DNA of 51,536 bases from CAHJXF01 sp038240015 (lineage in GTDB: Bacteria; Pseudomonadota; Gammaproteobacteria; Burkholderiales; Burkholderiaceae_D): assembly GCA_038240015.1 (NCBI GenBank), contig JBBSEF010000014.1, positions 1 through 51,536 of the forward strand. Direction: 5' to 3'. Below are positions 17,873 to 26,020 of the stretch, in pieces. Each line of letters opens with the position of its first letter. The stretch's first letter is position 1. The notes under the pieces were generated by a model. The model was not told where the DNA came from. It saw only the letters and a list, made by a program, of their open reading frames with translations, and ran no database searches. The position numbers were made by a program, and so were the translations under genes.

Positions 17873-18642
17873 GCCGGACTCGCGGATCTGAACAACTCGA
17901 AGAAGTTGCGCGTGGTCGCATGCCCGACGTCTTCGACCGCGATACCTCTCAGCTCAGCGATCTTCGCTGCGACATGCGACACGAAGGCAGGCTCGTTGGT
18001 CTTGCCGCGAAACGGCACCGGAGCCAGATAGGGCGAATCGGTTTCGATCAGCATGCGGGCTAGCGGCACCCGTTGTGCCACGTCCTGCAGGGCCTTCGCG
18101 CTCTTGAACGTCACGATGCCCGAGAACGAAATATAGAAGCCGAGTTCGATCGCCGCTTCGGCAACCTCCCAACTCTCGGTGAAGCAGTGCATCACCCCGC
18201 CCGCCTCCCCTGCCCTCTCCTCGCGCATGATGCGCACGGTGTCGTCGGCTGCCGAGCGGGTATGAACGACGAGCGGCTTGCCTGCTTCACGCGCAGCGCG
18301 AATGTGAACGCGAAAGCGTTCGCGTTGCCACTCGAGGTCGCCGTTGAGGCGGTAGTAGTCGAGCCCGGTTTCGCCGATCGCGATCACCCGCGAATGATCG
18401 GCAAGACCGACCAGTTCGTCGACCGATGGCTCGTGCGTCTCTTCATAATCGGGGTGTGTACCGGCCGATGCAAAGAGACGCGGCTCGCGTTCAGCGAGAG
18501 CGAGCACCCGCGGAAAATCGGCGAGGTCGACCGAAATGCAGAGCGCATGCGTGACGCGATGCACGCGCATGTTCTCGAGGACTTCAGGCATGCGCCCGGC
18601 GAGCTCGGGAAAATCCAGGTGGCAGTGCGAATCGATGAACAC
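17869..18642 (-). CDS. TatD family hydrolase (YcfH type)
   Basis: A 257-aa metal-dependent hydrolase of the TatD/YcfH group, related to deoxyribonucleases and D-aminoacyl-tRNA deacylases. The metal ligands of the TIM barrel are all visible: His6 and His8 in DSHCHLD, Glu91 in IGETGLDY, His127 in VVHTRSA, His152 in MHCFTES and Asp202 in ETDSPYLAP. The length matches the family. It sits between a GNAT gene (24 bp upstream) and the ankyrin gene (4-bp overlap) in the holB-pilZ cluster. Confidence 0.94.
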   Translation of the reverse strand: MFIDSHCHLDFPELAGRMPEVLENMRVHRVTHALCISVDLADFPRVLALAEREPRLFASAGTHPDYEETHEPSVDELVGLADHSRVIAIGETGLDYYRLNGDLEWQRERFRVHIRAAREAGKPLVVHTRSAADDTVRIMREERAGEAGGVMHCFTESWEVAEAAIELGFYISFSGIVTFKSAKALQDVAQRVPLARMLIETDSPYLAPVPFRGKTNEPAFVSHVAAKIAELRGIAVEDVGHATTRNFFELFRSASPA

Positions 18643-18666
18643 GATGCGAGGAACCCGGTTTTCGTT

Positions 18667-19173
18667 TCACTGAAGCGTATCGAGACGCAGGCCGACGATG
18701 ATGAGGTCGCGCTCCACGCCGTCGAGCGAAGCGACGCGGGGCAAGGTACCCCAACGCGTGAAGCCATGCGCTTCGAACAGCATCAGGCTCGCCTGGTTGT
18801 GTCCGAGGATGAACCCGAGCAAGGTCGCGATCGAAAGCGACGGTGCGTGTGCGATCGCGCGTTCGAGCAGCAGCGTCCCGAGACTTTTTCGCCGGGCGTT
18901 CTCTGCGAGGTAGATGCTGATCTCGACGGTCGCGCCATACGCAGGCCGCCCATAAAAATCCGAGAAGCTCAACCAGCCGAGCATGGCCTCGTGGTCCTCG
19001 ACGATCCACAACGGTCGGCGCTCGGGACAGTGCGCGTGAAACCATGCGCGACGGCTCTCGACGCTGACCGGATCGAGGTCAGCCGTGACCATTCGGCCGG
19101 CGATCGTGGCGTTGTAGATCGCGACGATGGAAGGGAGGTCGGCTTCGACCGCGTTTCGCAGAGAGATCGACAT
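18667..19173 (-). CDS. GNAT N-acetyltransferase, phosphinothricin acetyltransferase-like
   Basis: The product is 168 aa from MSISLRNAV. It resembles PAT/Bar-like GNAT enzymes: SISLRNAVEADLPSIVAIYN at the N-terminus, WLSFSDFYGRPAY in the middle and the acetyl-CoA loop as NARRKSLGTLLLE, then NQASLMLFEAHGF. Such enzymes acetylate small amines such as phosphinothricin or methionine sulfoximine. The start is uncertain: the frame is open to 19230, where an ATG overlaps the pilZ stop by 4 bp, and this stretch holds eight Met codons in 20, none with a clear Shine-Dalgarno. As far as I know this gene is not part of the standard pilZ-tatD order, so it looks inserted. Confidence 0.85.
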   Translation of the reverse strand: MSISLRNAVEADLPSIVAIYNATIAGRMVTADLDPVSVESRRAWFHAHCPERRPLWIVEDHEAMLGWLSFSDFYGRPAYGATVEISIYLAENARRKSLGTLLLERAIAHAPSLSIATLLGFILGHNQASLMLFEAHGFTRWGTLPRVASLDGVERDLIIVGLRLDTLQ

Positions 19174-19226
19174 TGCCAGCGGCATCACCTTCATCATCGA
19201 CGGCGTCATCGGCCGCGTCATCGTCA

Positions 19227-19610
19227 TCAAAGCGTGTGCGTGGTCCTCGACGATTTCAAAGCCGCGCCGAGCGTCTCCTCGATGCGGTGGCGCGCCGAAC
19301 GGCCGCCTTCGTCGTCGGAGAAATGAACGCCGATCCCTTGCGCCTTGTTGTTGTGCGCGCCCTGCGGCGTGATCCAGGCCACCTTGCCGGCAACCGGCAG
19401 CTTGGCCGGGTCGTCCATCAAGGACAGCAACAGGTAAACGTCGTCGCCGATCTTGTATGGTCGCGCGGTCGGCACGAAGATACCGCCGTGCTTGAGGTAC
19501 GGCATGTAGGCCGCGTAGAGCGCGGCCTTTTCCTTGATGTTGAGCGACAACACACTCGGTCGGGCGGTGGGCGCTGCCGTCTTCGCGTCGTCATTCATTC
19601 CGTCGGTCAT
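19227..19610 (-). CDS. pilZ: PilZ domain protein
   Basis: The 127-aa product matches the PilZ of type IV pilus systems in its SLNIKEKAALYAAYMPYLKHGGIFVPT N-terminal region (quoted in part) and a GKVAWITPQ strand. As in pilus PilZ proteins, the RxxxR c-di-GMP binding motif of other PilZ domains is not evident, so nucleotide binding is doubtful. The ATG at 19610 is used; ATG 19598 is also possible and the frame extends to a TTG at 19619. It lies 18 bp after holB, the usual position in Beta- and Gammaproteobacteria. Confidence 0.88.
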   Translation of the reverse strand: MTDGMNDDAKTAAPTARPSVLSLNIKEKAALYAAYMPYLKHGGIFVPTARPYKIGDDVYLLLSLMDDPAKLPVAGKVAWITPQGAHNNKAQGIGVHFSDDEGGRSARHRIEETLGAALKSSRTTHTL

Positions 19611-19628
19611 TCGTTTCAATCGGTCGTG

Positions 19629-20693
19629 TCAGGCGACGGGCGCCGCCATCGCATCCGCATAGGCAAGCAGCAAGGTCTCGAGCATCAGCCTCGTATTGAG
19701 CGGGTGATCGACGGTCCGTCGAATCGAAGCAACCCGCTGGTCCATCGCAAGCAGCGCGTCGATAGGAGAGCGTTGAACCAAGTCCGCGATGATGCTCGAA
19801 TGCGCCGGATGATAGCGTACCCGGCTTGTCATTTTCATCGCAATGCAGTCGGCCAGCCATTGCTGCATCCACGCCACGATCGCCGCGGGCGCAAGCTTGG
19901 CGAAAGCCTCCGCAGTCGCGAGGGCATCCTCGGCATCGGGACGCGCGAGATAGTCGATCAACTGACGGCGCTGGCGCAGCGTGTCCTCGTCCTTCGAAGC
20001 GTGCAGCGCTGCGAGCGGCGCGCCGCCCGAGGTCGCGAGCCGCGCGTCGGCGTCTGTGACGCCGTGAGCCTCCAGCCATGCGAGCGCTGCGTGGTGCGGG
20101 GGAGTCGGAACAAGGATTTTCCGGCAGCGAGAAAGTATTGTCGGCTTGATGCGGCCCACGTGGTCGGCAACCAGAATGAAGACCGTCCCCGGCGGCGGCT
20201 CTTCGAGCATCTTCAGAAACGCATTAGCGGAGACCTCGTTGACTGCTTCCAGCGGATGCAGGAATACGACGCGGTGGCGGCCGCGATGCGTCGCGACTGC
20301 GAGAAAGGCGTGCAGCGCGCGAACCTGATCGATCGTGATCTGTTTGCTCGGGGCTTTCCTGGACCGCGCGGTGGTTTCGCTGCTCGAGTCGCTGGCGTCC
20401 TCGCTGTCGCCTTCGGTCGCTTCCAGTCCAGCCTCTGCGGCGAGCGCATCGCTCGTGACATGGCGAAAATCCGGGTGGTTGCCCTGATCGAACCACAGGC
20501 ACGCGGGGCAGGCGCCGCAGCCGCCACTCGGCTTCGTCGCGAGATCGGCTTCACACAGCAAGGTTCGCGCGATCGCCAGTCCGAGTTCGCGCTTCCCGAT
20601 CCCGGCCTGCCCATGCAAGAGCAGGGCATGCGGAATTTGCGCCGCGGGCGCCGAGATTCTTTCGAGCAAGGCATCGAGCCAGGGAGGAAGCAT
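19629..20693 (-). CDS. holB: DNA polymerase III subunit delta'
   Basis: The 354-aa clamp-loader subunit carries the AAA+ fold: HGQAGIGKREL P-loop at about 28-38, a zinc module with Cys47, Cys59, Cys62 and Cys65 (GGCGACPAC), and LKMLEEPPP followed by the conserved ILSRCRK region. It works in the cytoplasm loading the beta sliding clamp. An acidic Ser-rich insertion (about 91-110, EGDSEDASDSSSE) separates the zinc module from the QITIDQVRAL helix. The ATG at 20693 is used; TTG two codons upstream is possible. The 87-bp gap to tmk contains a possible promoter. Confidence 0.94.
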   Translation of the reverse strand: MLPPWLDALLERISAPAAQIPHALLLHGQAGIGKRELGLAIARTLLCEADLATKPSGGCGACPACLWFDQGNHPDFRHVTSDALAAEAGLEATEGDSEDASDSSSETTARSRKAPSKQITIDQVRALHAFLAVATHRGRHRVVFLHPLEAVNEVSANAFLKMLEEPPPGTVFILVADHVGRIKPTILSRCRKILVPTPPHHAALAWLEAHGVTDADARLATSGGAPLAALHASKDEDTLRQRRQLIDYLARPDAEDALATAEAFAKLAPAAIVAWMQQWLADCIAMKMTSRVRYHPAHSSIIADLVQRSPIDALLAMDQRVASIRRTVDHPLNTRLMLETLLLAYADAMAAPVA

Positions 20694-20757
20694 TGTCAAA
20701 TCGCGGCGTCAGAACAAGTTGAGAGCGATAGTTCGTGCGATGCCTTAAGTGAGATGC

Positions 20758-20784
20758 TTGAAATGTCAAATAATGTCATTTCAA
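20758..20784. promoter_or_regulatory. Inverted repeat with embedded TTGACA upstream of holB
   Basis: Perfect 8-bp arms TTGAAATG (20758-20765) and CATTTCAA (20777-20784) flank 11 AT-rich bases. The right arm covers the tmk stop codon. On the minus strand TTGACA (20769-20764), a consensus -35, overlaps the left arm; the -10 at 16-17 bp spacing (TAAGGC) is poor. It could be a regulated promoter for holB and the downstream genes. Confidence 0.4.
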
Positions 20785-21419
20785 CCTTTCGAACAAAGAG
20801 TTGCAATCACGTGTTCAAGTTCGATTCGAATCTGCGAAATGCTTTGGGTCGCATCGATCACCCGATAACGTGCGCGGTCTTCGTCCGCGATGCGCAGGTA
20901 TTCGGCCCGCACGCGTTTCGAGAAGTCGAGCGCCTCGCGTTCGAAACGGTCGTGTTCGCGCGAGCCTTGCATGCGTTGTCGCGCGGTCTCGGCGTCGAGA
21001 TCGAACAACACGGTGAGGCCAGGCTCGAGCTCGGAATGGACCCATGTGCGCAACGCAGTGATTTTTTCGCGAGCCAATCCCCTCCCCCCGCCCTGATAGG
21101 CGAAGGTGGCGTCGGTGAATCGATCGCACACCACCCATCCATCGCGCGCGAGAGTCGGCGCGATCACTTCGGCGATGTGTTGGCGACGCGATGCGAACAT
21201 CAACAGCGTCTCGGTCTCCAGATCCATCGACACGTGCAGCAGCAACTCGCGCAGCGCCTCGCCAAGCGCGGTGCCGCCCGGCTCGCGCGTCACGACAACC
21301 TCATCGCCGCTACGCGAGCGCAGGGCATCGGCGAACCAACCGACGTGCGTGCTCTTGCCCGCGCCATCGACGCCCTCCAAGGTGATGAAGCGCGGATGGG
21401 ACTGCGCAGAGCGAGACAT
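20781..21419 (-). CDS. tmk: Thymidylate kinase
   Basis: The 212-aa enzyme phosphorylates dTMP to dTDP. P-loop GVDGAGKS (16-23) follows the FITLE strand; TREPGGT and the DRF motif with the LID segment YQGGGRGL are present. The frame is open 204 bp further upstream into mltG, but the ATG at 21419 gives the family-standard N-terminus. It lies 13 bp after the mltG stop and 87 bp before holB, the common mltG-tmk-holB order. Confidence 0.95.
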   Translation of the reverse strand: MSRSAQSHPRFITLEGVDGAGKSTHVGWFADALRSRSGDEVVVTREPGGTALGEALRELLLHVSMDLETETLLMFASRRQHIAEVIAPTLARDGWVVCDRFTDATFAYQGGGRGLAREKITALRTWVHSELEPGLTVLFDLDAETARQRMQGSREHDRFEREALDFSKRVRAEYLRIADEDRARYRVIDATQSISQIRIELEHVIATLCSKG

Positions 21420-21432
21420 GGGCTCGATGGTC

Positions 21433-22491
21433 CTAAGGCAAGCGCGAGGGCATACGCGATGGAGTACGCGCAGATTGCGGCGCGCCGCCGCGTTGATAGC
21501 GATCGACCGCGCGGTTGTGGTCGGAAAGCTTGCCGGAGAATTCGCTACTGCCATCGCCGCGCGCGACGAAGTAGAGCGCATCGCTCTTGGGCGGATTGAG
21601 CACGGCGGCCAATGCGGCCGCACCGACCAGGGCGATCGGCGTGGGAGGCAGTCCCGGTCTGAGGTAAGTGTTGTAGGGAGTGTCCGCGACCAGATCGCTC
21701 TTCTTCAAATTGCCGTCGAAGCGCGCGCCCATGCCATAGATCACCGTGGGGTCGGTCTGCAGCAGCATGCCGCGCTTGAGGCGGTTGATGAACACGGCAG
21801 CCACCTGAGGCCGGTCTTCCGCGCGCCCGGTTTCCTTCTCGACGATCGACGCCAGCGTCAGTGCCTCGTAAGGCGTGGCGAACGGCAAGTCGGAGGCGCG
21901 CGTCGCCCACGCGTCGTTGAGCCGTTTCTGTTGGGCGCGATAGGCGCGCTTGAAAAGATCGAGGTCGGTCGTGCCGCGCGTGAAGACATAGGTATCGGGA
22001 AAGAACAGGCCCTCGGGCGATGCCTGGCTCGCACCGAGCGCCGCGAGCAACTCGGCGTCGCTGATTGCGGCCGCGGTTTGCATGATGTCCGATCGACTCG
22101 CAATCAGCGCGCGCATCTGCGCGAAGGTCCAGCCCTCGGGCACGACCAGTTGAATGCGAACGACGTCGCCGCTTTCCATCCGGTCGAGCAAGCGCTCAGG
22201 CGTGATCGACGAAGCGATCGCATAGGTCCCTGCCTGCAAGCGCGTGGCGCGGCCTTCGACACGCGCGAGCAGCGCGAGCAACAAGGAATCGAGAGGCACA
22301 CCGGCGCTTTGCAATTGAGAGCCGATGGCGCGAACCGAAGAGCCCGGAGTGATCGTCACTTCGATGCTTGCCGCACTCGATTGCACCGCAACCGCTCGAT
22401 GCGCCCACCAATGAAGTCCGAAGCCCGCGGCAGCGGCCAGCAACAACGCGAAGAGCAGCAGACGTGCAAGAAGTTTCAACTGCGGTTTCAA
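21433..22491 (-). CDS. mltG: Endolytic murein transglycosylase MltG
   Basis: The 352-aa inner-membrane lytic transglycosylase cuts nascent glycan strands and so acts as a terminator of peptidoglycan elongation. It has one N-terminal membrane helix (about 10-30), a LysM-like region, and the YceG catalytic domain with LASIVEKETG (Glu218 catalytic), followed by FINRLKRGM, LQTDPTVIYG and the YNTYLRPGLPPTPI motif. The start is taken as TTG at 22491; no ATG fits better, so the start is uncertain. It diverges from ygfZ across 119 bp. The C-terminus has a Ser/Arg/Pro-rich tail of about 16 residues. Confidence 0.92.
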   Translation of the reverse strand: MKPQLKLLARLLLFALLLAAAAGFGLHWWAHRAVAVQSSAASIEVTITPGSSVRAIGSQLQSAGVPLDSLLLALLARVEGRATRLQAGTYAIASSITPERLLDRMESGDVVRIQLVVPEGWTFAQMRALIASRSDIMQTAAAISDAELLAALGASQASPEGLFFPDTYVFTRGTTDLDLFKRAYRAQQKRLNDAWATRASDLPFATPYEALTLASIVEKETGRAEDRPQVAAVFINRLKRGMLLQTDPTVIYGMGARFDGNLKKSDLVADTPYNTYLRPGLPPTPIALVGAAALAAVLNPPKSDALYFVARGDGSSEFSGKLSDHNRAVDRYQRGGAPQSARTPSRMPSRLP

Positions 22492-22610
22492 CTGCGATCT
22501 GGGTGGCGGATCAAGTGGCGGCGGTCGGGTTCGTATCCGGACATAATGATAACCGGCGCATCGAGCCCGCCGCGTGGAGGCTCGCTGCGCTCATGTCTTG
22601 AAAGACGTCG

Positions 22611-23651
22611 ATGAACGATTCAATCCTTTTTCCCGCATCCGAATCCGCGGTCGCGTCGACCTCGCGATCGACGCTCGATCATCTTGCCTTGCTGTCCGTT
22701 CGCGGGCCCGAGGCGCGAAGTTTTCTCGACACCCAGTTGACGCGCAATGTCCCACTGACCGAAGCCGGTGCATCGGCGTCTCATGCGATGTCGCGCGCAT
22801 CGGTCGCGGGCTATTGCTCGCCGAAGGGCCGCCTGCTTGCGACCTTCGTGGTTTGGTCCGCGGTCTCGCCGGCCCCGACGTCCGCTGGCGAAACGATTTT
22901 CCTGTTGACCTCGCGCGACATCGCACCGATGGTCGCGAAGCGTCTGCGCATGTACGTCTTGCGCGCGAAGCTCGTCATCGACGATGTGACGGCGGCGCAT
23001 GCGATCGAAGGCTTTCACGATGCCTCGGCGCTGCCTGACGCCGTGCGATCACTGGACGTGTGGGAGGTCCTTGGCGACGATGACGAAACCTGGATTCGTC
23101 ACCCCGATGCCGATGGGCTCCAGCGGCTGATGCGCATTCGCCCTGCGTCGAACACCATGCAGGGCGCGCCGCTCGTGCCTGTCGATCCGGCGATGTGGCG
23201 CTGGTCGCAAATCCGCGCAGGCATACCGCGCGTCACGACGACGACGCAAGATCGCTTCGTTCCGCAGATGGTCAACCTCGAAGCGCTGGGCGGCGTGGAC
23301 TTCAAGAAGGGCTGTTTTCCCGGACAGGAAGTCGTCGCGCGCAGCCAATACCTCGGCAAGCTCAAGCGGCGCATGGCGCTGGCGACTGTCGACGTGACGC
23401 TCGACGAGTTCCACGTCGTTGCGCCTCCGGTCACCGATGTATGGTCGGCCGAAGACAACGGACCTGTGGGCCTCGTGGTCAATGCCGAGAGAGGTCCCGA
23501 TGGCCGCGTTTCGATGCTCGTCGAGTTGCCTCTTGCCCGGTTCGGATCGCACGGGCTGACGATTGCAGACAACGCGGGCGCGGCGCTGAAGATCGAAAGC
23601 CTGCCGTACCAACTGCCCGACAACGAAGTGTTCGTGCGCCCCAAATTCTGA
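22611..23651 (+). CDS. ygfZ: tRNA-modifying / Fe-S cluster assembly protein YgfZ
   Basis: A 346-aa folate-binding protein related to GcvT that supports assembly or repair of certain Fe-S enzymes such as MiaB. The diagnostic KGCFPGQE motif is at 233-240 with Cys235, preceded by FVPQMVNLEALGGVDF. The N-terminal half has the GcvT-like SVRGPEARSFLDTQLT and YCSPKGRLLATF segments. It diverges from mltG, and its gene neighbours (DUF4936, NRDE) follow on the same strand. Confidence 0.94.
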   Translation: MNDSILFPASESAVASTSRSTLDHLALLSVRGPEARSFLDTQLTRNVPLTEAGASASHAMSRASVAGYCSPKGRLLATFVVWSAVSPAPTSAGETIFLLTSRDIAPMVAKRLRMYVLRAKLVIDDVTAAHAIEGFHDASALPDAVRSLDVWEVLGDDDETWIRHPDADGLQRLMRIRPASNTMQGAPLVPVDPAMWRWSQIRAGIPRVTTTTQDRFVPQMVNLEALGGVDFKKGCFPGQEVVARSQYLGKLKRRMALATVDVTLDEFHVVAPPVTDVWSAEDNGPVGLVVNAERGPDGRVSMLVELPLARFGSHGLTIADNAGAALKIESLPYQLPDNEVFVRPKF

Positions 23652-23663
23652 GCGCGATCCTCG

Positions 23664-23942
23664 ATGCATCTCTATGTGTATTACGACGTACCGCGGGAAA
23701 CGTCGACGCGATTGCGTGAAAGCATTCGCGCCATGCAGCGGCGCCTCGCCGATCGGTACGCGCACCAGGGCCGTCTTCTTCGCCGTGTCGGTGAGGACAA
23801 GGCACGCGAGACGTGGATGGAAATCTACGAGCACGTCGACGCTGCGTTCGAGGCGCATCTGAAGACGGCGTTCGAATCAAGCGGCGTGGAAAACCTGTCG
23901 ATCGGCCCGCGTCACATCGAACGCTTCGAGGATTTCGATTGA
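23664..23942 (+). CDS. DUF4936 family protein
   Basis: The small 92-aa cytoplasmic protein starts MHLYVYYDVP and matches the DUF4936 family, which I know next to ygfZ in Burkholderiales. It looks like a ferredoxin-like alpha/beta fold: a YVYYDV strand, a helix with ALL-charged face, then ARETWMEIYEHVD. No function is known. It begins 12 bp after ygfZ and ends one base before the NRDE start, so the three are cotranscribed. Confidence 0.87.
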   Translation: MHLYVYYDVPRETSTRLRESIRAMQRRLADRYAHQGRLLRRVGEDKARETWMEIYEHVDAAFEAHLKTAFESSGVENLSIGPRHIERFEDFD

Positions 23943-23943
23943 C

Positions 23944-24738
23944 GTGTGCCTGATCGTCTTCGCGTTGCACGCACACGCCGAATACCCGCTGATGGTCGCG
24001 GCGAACCGCGATGAATTCTTCGCGCGACCCACCGATTCGGCCGATTGGTGGGACGATGGTCGGAGCCTAGCGGGTCGCGACCTGCGAGCGGGCGGTACCT
24101 GGATGGGCGTGTCGCGCGGCGGTCGCTTCGCCGCGTTGACGAACTATCGCGACCCGTCATCGCAACGCACCGATGCTCCATCGCGCGGCGCGCTGGTCAG
24201 CCAAGTTCTCCGCGATGCGAGTTCGCTGCCCGATGCGATCGAACGCATCGGTCGCGAAGCCTCGCGCTACAACGGATTCAATCTGCTCGCTGCGCAATGG
24301 CACGCCGATGCATCGCGGGTTGCGATGTGGATACTGACGAGCCAGGGCGACGCGCGTCCGCAGGCCATCGATGTCGGCATCCACGCGCTCTCGAACGCGG
24401 CGCTTGACACTCCGTGGCCGAAAGTCGAGCGTGCGCAGCGCGCGATGCAGGCCGCGATACAAAGCGCGAGCGACCGCGACGACTTGTGCACGAAGCTGTT
24501 CGCGCTGCTCGGCGATCAGAAGATTGCCGGCGACGACACGCTGCCGCATACCGGCGTGGCGCTCGACGTCGAACGTGCGCTTTCGGCCGCGTTCATCCGC
24601 ATGCCGAGCTATGGCACGCGCAGCTCGACGCTGTTGCTGGTCGACCGCAACGGCGATGCGCTCTTCATCGAACGACGCTGCGAGCCCGAGTCGGCTATCG
24701 AAGAACGCCGCTTCGATTTCCCCATCGCCGCTGCATGA
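23944..24738 (+). CDS. NRDE family protein (TANGO2-like)
   Basis: The 264-aa protein starts with GTG, giving Met-Cys-Leu-Ile; the second-position Cys is a conserved family feature and fits an Ntn-type fold exposing Cys after Met removal. The family-naming NRDE motif is present in AANRDEFFARP, followed by AGRDLRAGGTWMG, a segment also conserved in animal TANGO2. TANGO2 proteins have been linked to heme or lipid handling; no bacterial role is settled. It follows the DUF4936 stop by one base and precedes an MFS gene by 7 bp. Confidence 0.9.
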   Translation: MCLIVFALHAHAEYPLMVAANRDEFFARPTDSADWWDDGRSLAGRDLRAGGTWMGVSRGGRFAALTNYRDPSSQRTDAPSRGALVSQVLRDASSLPDAIERIGREASRYNGFNLLAAQWHADASRVAMWILTSQGDARPQAIDVGIHALSNAALDTPWPKVERAQRAMQAAIQSASDRDDLCTKLFALLGDQKIAGDDTLPHTGVALDVERALSAAFIRMPSYGTRSSTLLLVDRNGDALFIERRCEPESAIEERRFDFPIAAA

Positions 24739-24745
24739 GTGCGCG

Positions 24746-26020
24746 ATGAGCGCGCACGGGTCGCGTGCGGTTCGCCCGGCAGTGCGCCTGATCGCATGCG
24801 TGATCGCGGCCGAATTGTGTTCGATGGCGGGCTTCTCGGCCTTCGCATCGACGCTCACCGATTTCAGCGCCCTGTGGCATCTCGACCCGGCCGCCGCGGG
24901 TTGGATCAGCGCTTCGTACAACATCGGCTATGTGCTCGCGGTACCGGTGCTGGTGGGCCTCACCGATCGCATCGATGCGCGCAGGATCTATGTCATCGCG
25001 TCGACGATCGGCGTCGCCGGGGGCGCCGGCTTCGCGCTCTTCGCATCGGGCTTCTGGTCGGCGATGTTGTTTCGCGCGATAGCTGGCGTGGCGCTCGCGG
25101 GGACTTACATGCCCGGCCTGCAACTGTTGAACGAGCGCCTGCCCGAACGCGCGCGTCTGCGGGTAGTGCCGTACTACACCGCGACCTTCGGGATCGGTGT
25201 CAGCCTTTCGTTCCTGCTTTCGGGTTCATTGGTCTCGTGGTTCGGATGGCGCGCCGCCTTCGCGGCAAGCGCCATCGGTTCGGTACTCGCAATCGGCCTC
25301 ATCGTATGGGGCACCGCAGGAACGGCGAGGGCTATCGACGAGCCGTGCGCGAGCTTCGAGCGACATCCGCTCGATCTGCGACCGCCGTTTCGCAATCGCG
25401 ACGCGCTCGTCTATATCGCGGGCTACTTCGGACACTGCTGGGAGTTGTTCGCGTTTCGCGCGTGGCTGGTCGCGTTCCTCGTCTATGTCGTTCATGGTGA
25501 AGTCGGCAGCCTGGGCAACGCAGTCGCGAACCAATGGGCAACCTGGATCGTCCTGATCGGCGTGCCGGCAAGCATCGCCGGCGCCGAAGTCGCTTCGCGT
25601 GGCGGCCGCCTGCTGCTGGTGCGGGCCGTGGCATTGGCGAGCGTGATCGCGGGCGTCGCATGCGGGCTCGCGAGTGCGCAGCCTTTCGCGTTCGTGATCG
25701 CGCTGCTGTTCGTCTACAACGTCCTGATCGCCGCCGACTCGGGTGCATTGACAACCGGTGCGGTCGCCGCATCGCGCGACGGCGAACGCGGCGCGACGCT
25801 CGCGGTTCACACCATCCTCGGGTTTACAGGCGGCGCGATCGGACCGCTCGCCGTGGGATTCGTGCTCGATCGCATGGGCGGCATCGCGAACGCGAACGCG
25901 TGGACGTGGGCGTTCGTCGTCATGGTCGCAGGCTCATTGATCGCGGCGCTTGCCAGCCTGCTGGTAGCACCACGCAAGCGGCAGCCGCGCGCAAGCGCTA
26001 GCGCAACTCCCTTGCCATGA
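24746..26020 (+). CDS. MFS transporter
   Basis: The 424-aa protein has 12 predicted hydrophobic segments and the MFS motif A equivalent GLTDRIDARRIYV between TM2 and TM3. AELCSMAGFSAFASTL in TM1 and YFGHCWELFAFRAWLVAFL at the start of the second half resemble a cyanate/nitrate-permease-like MFS subgroup, but the substrate is unknown. The ATG at 24746 follows the NRDE stop by 7 bp. The last 23 bp overlap the convergent prolyl oligopeptidase gene. Confidence 0.88.
   Translation: MSAHGSRAVRPAVRLIACVIAAELCSMAGFSAFASTLTDFSALWHLDPAAAGWISASYNIGYVLAVPVLVGLTDRIDARRIYVIASTIGVAGGAGFALFASGFWSAMLFRAIAGVALAGTYMPGLQLLNERLPERARLRVVPYYTATFGIGVSLSFLLSGSLVSWFGWRAAFAASAIGSVLAIGLIVWGTAGTARAIDEPCASFERHPLDLRPPFRNRDALVYIAGYFGHCWELFAFRAWLVAFLVYVVHGEVGSLGNAVANQWATWIVLIGVPASIAGAEVASRGGRLLLVRAVALASVIAGVACGLASAQPFAFVIALLFVYNVLIAADSGALTTGAVAASRDGERGATLAVHTILGFTGGAIGPLAVGFVLDRMGGIANANAWTWAFVVMVAGSLIAALASLLVAPRKRQPRASASATPLP

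Noticed and set aside
19173..21599. 808-codon plus-strand frame across pilZ, holB and tmk
   Set aside because: Antisense shadow of three clearly identified genes; no family similarity or ribosome site.
22542..22547. CATAAT as -10 of ygfZ in the divergent mltG-ygfZ gap
   Set aside because: No -35 at acceptable spacing on either strand, so the call would be arbitrary.
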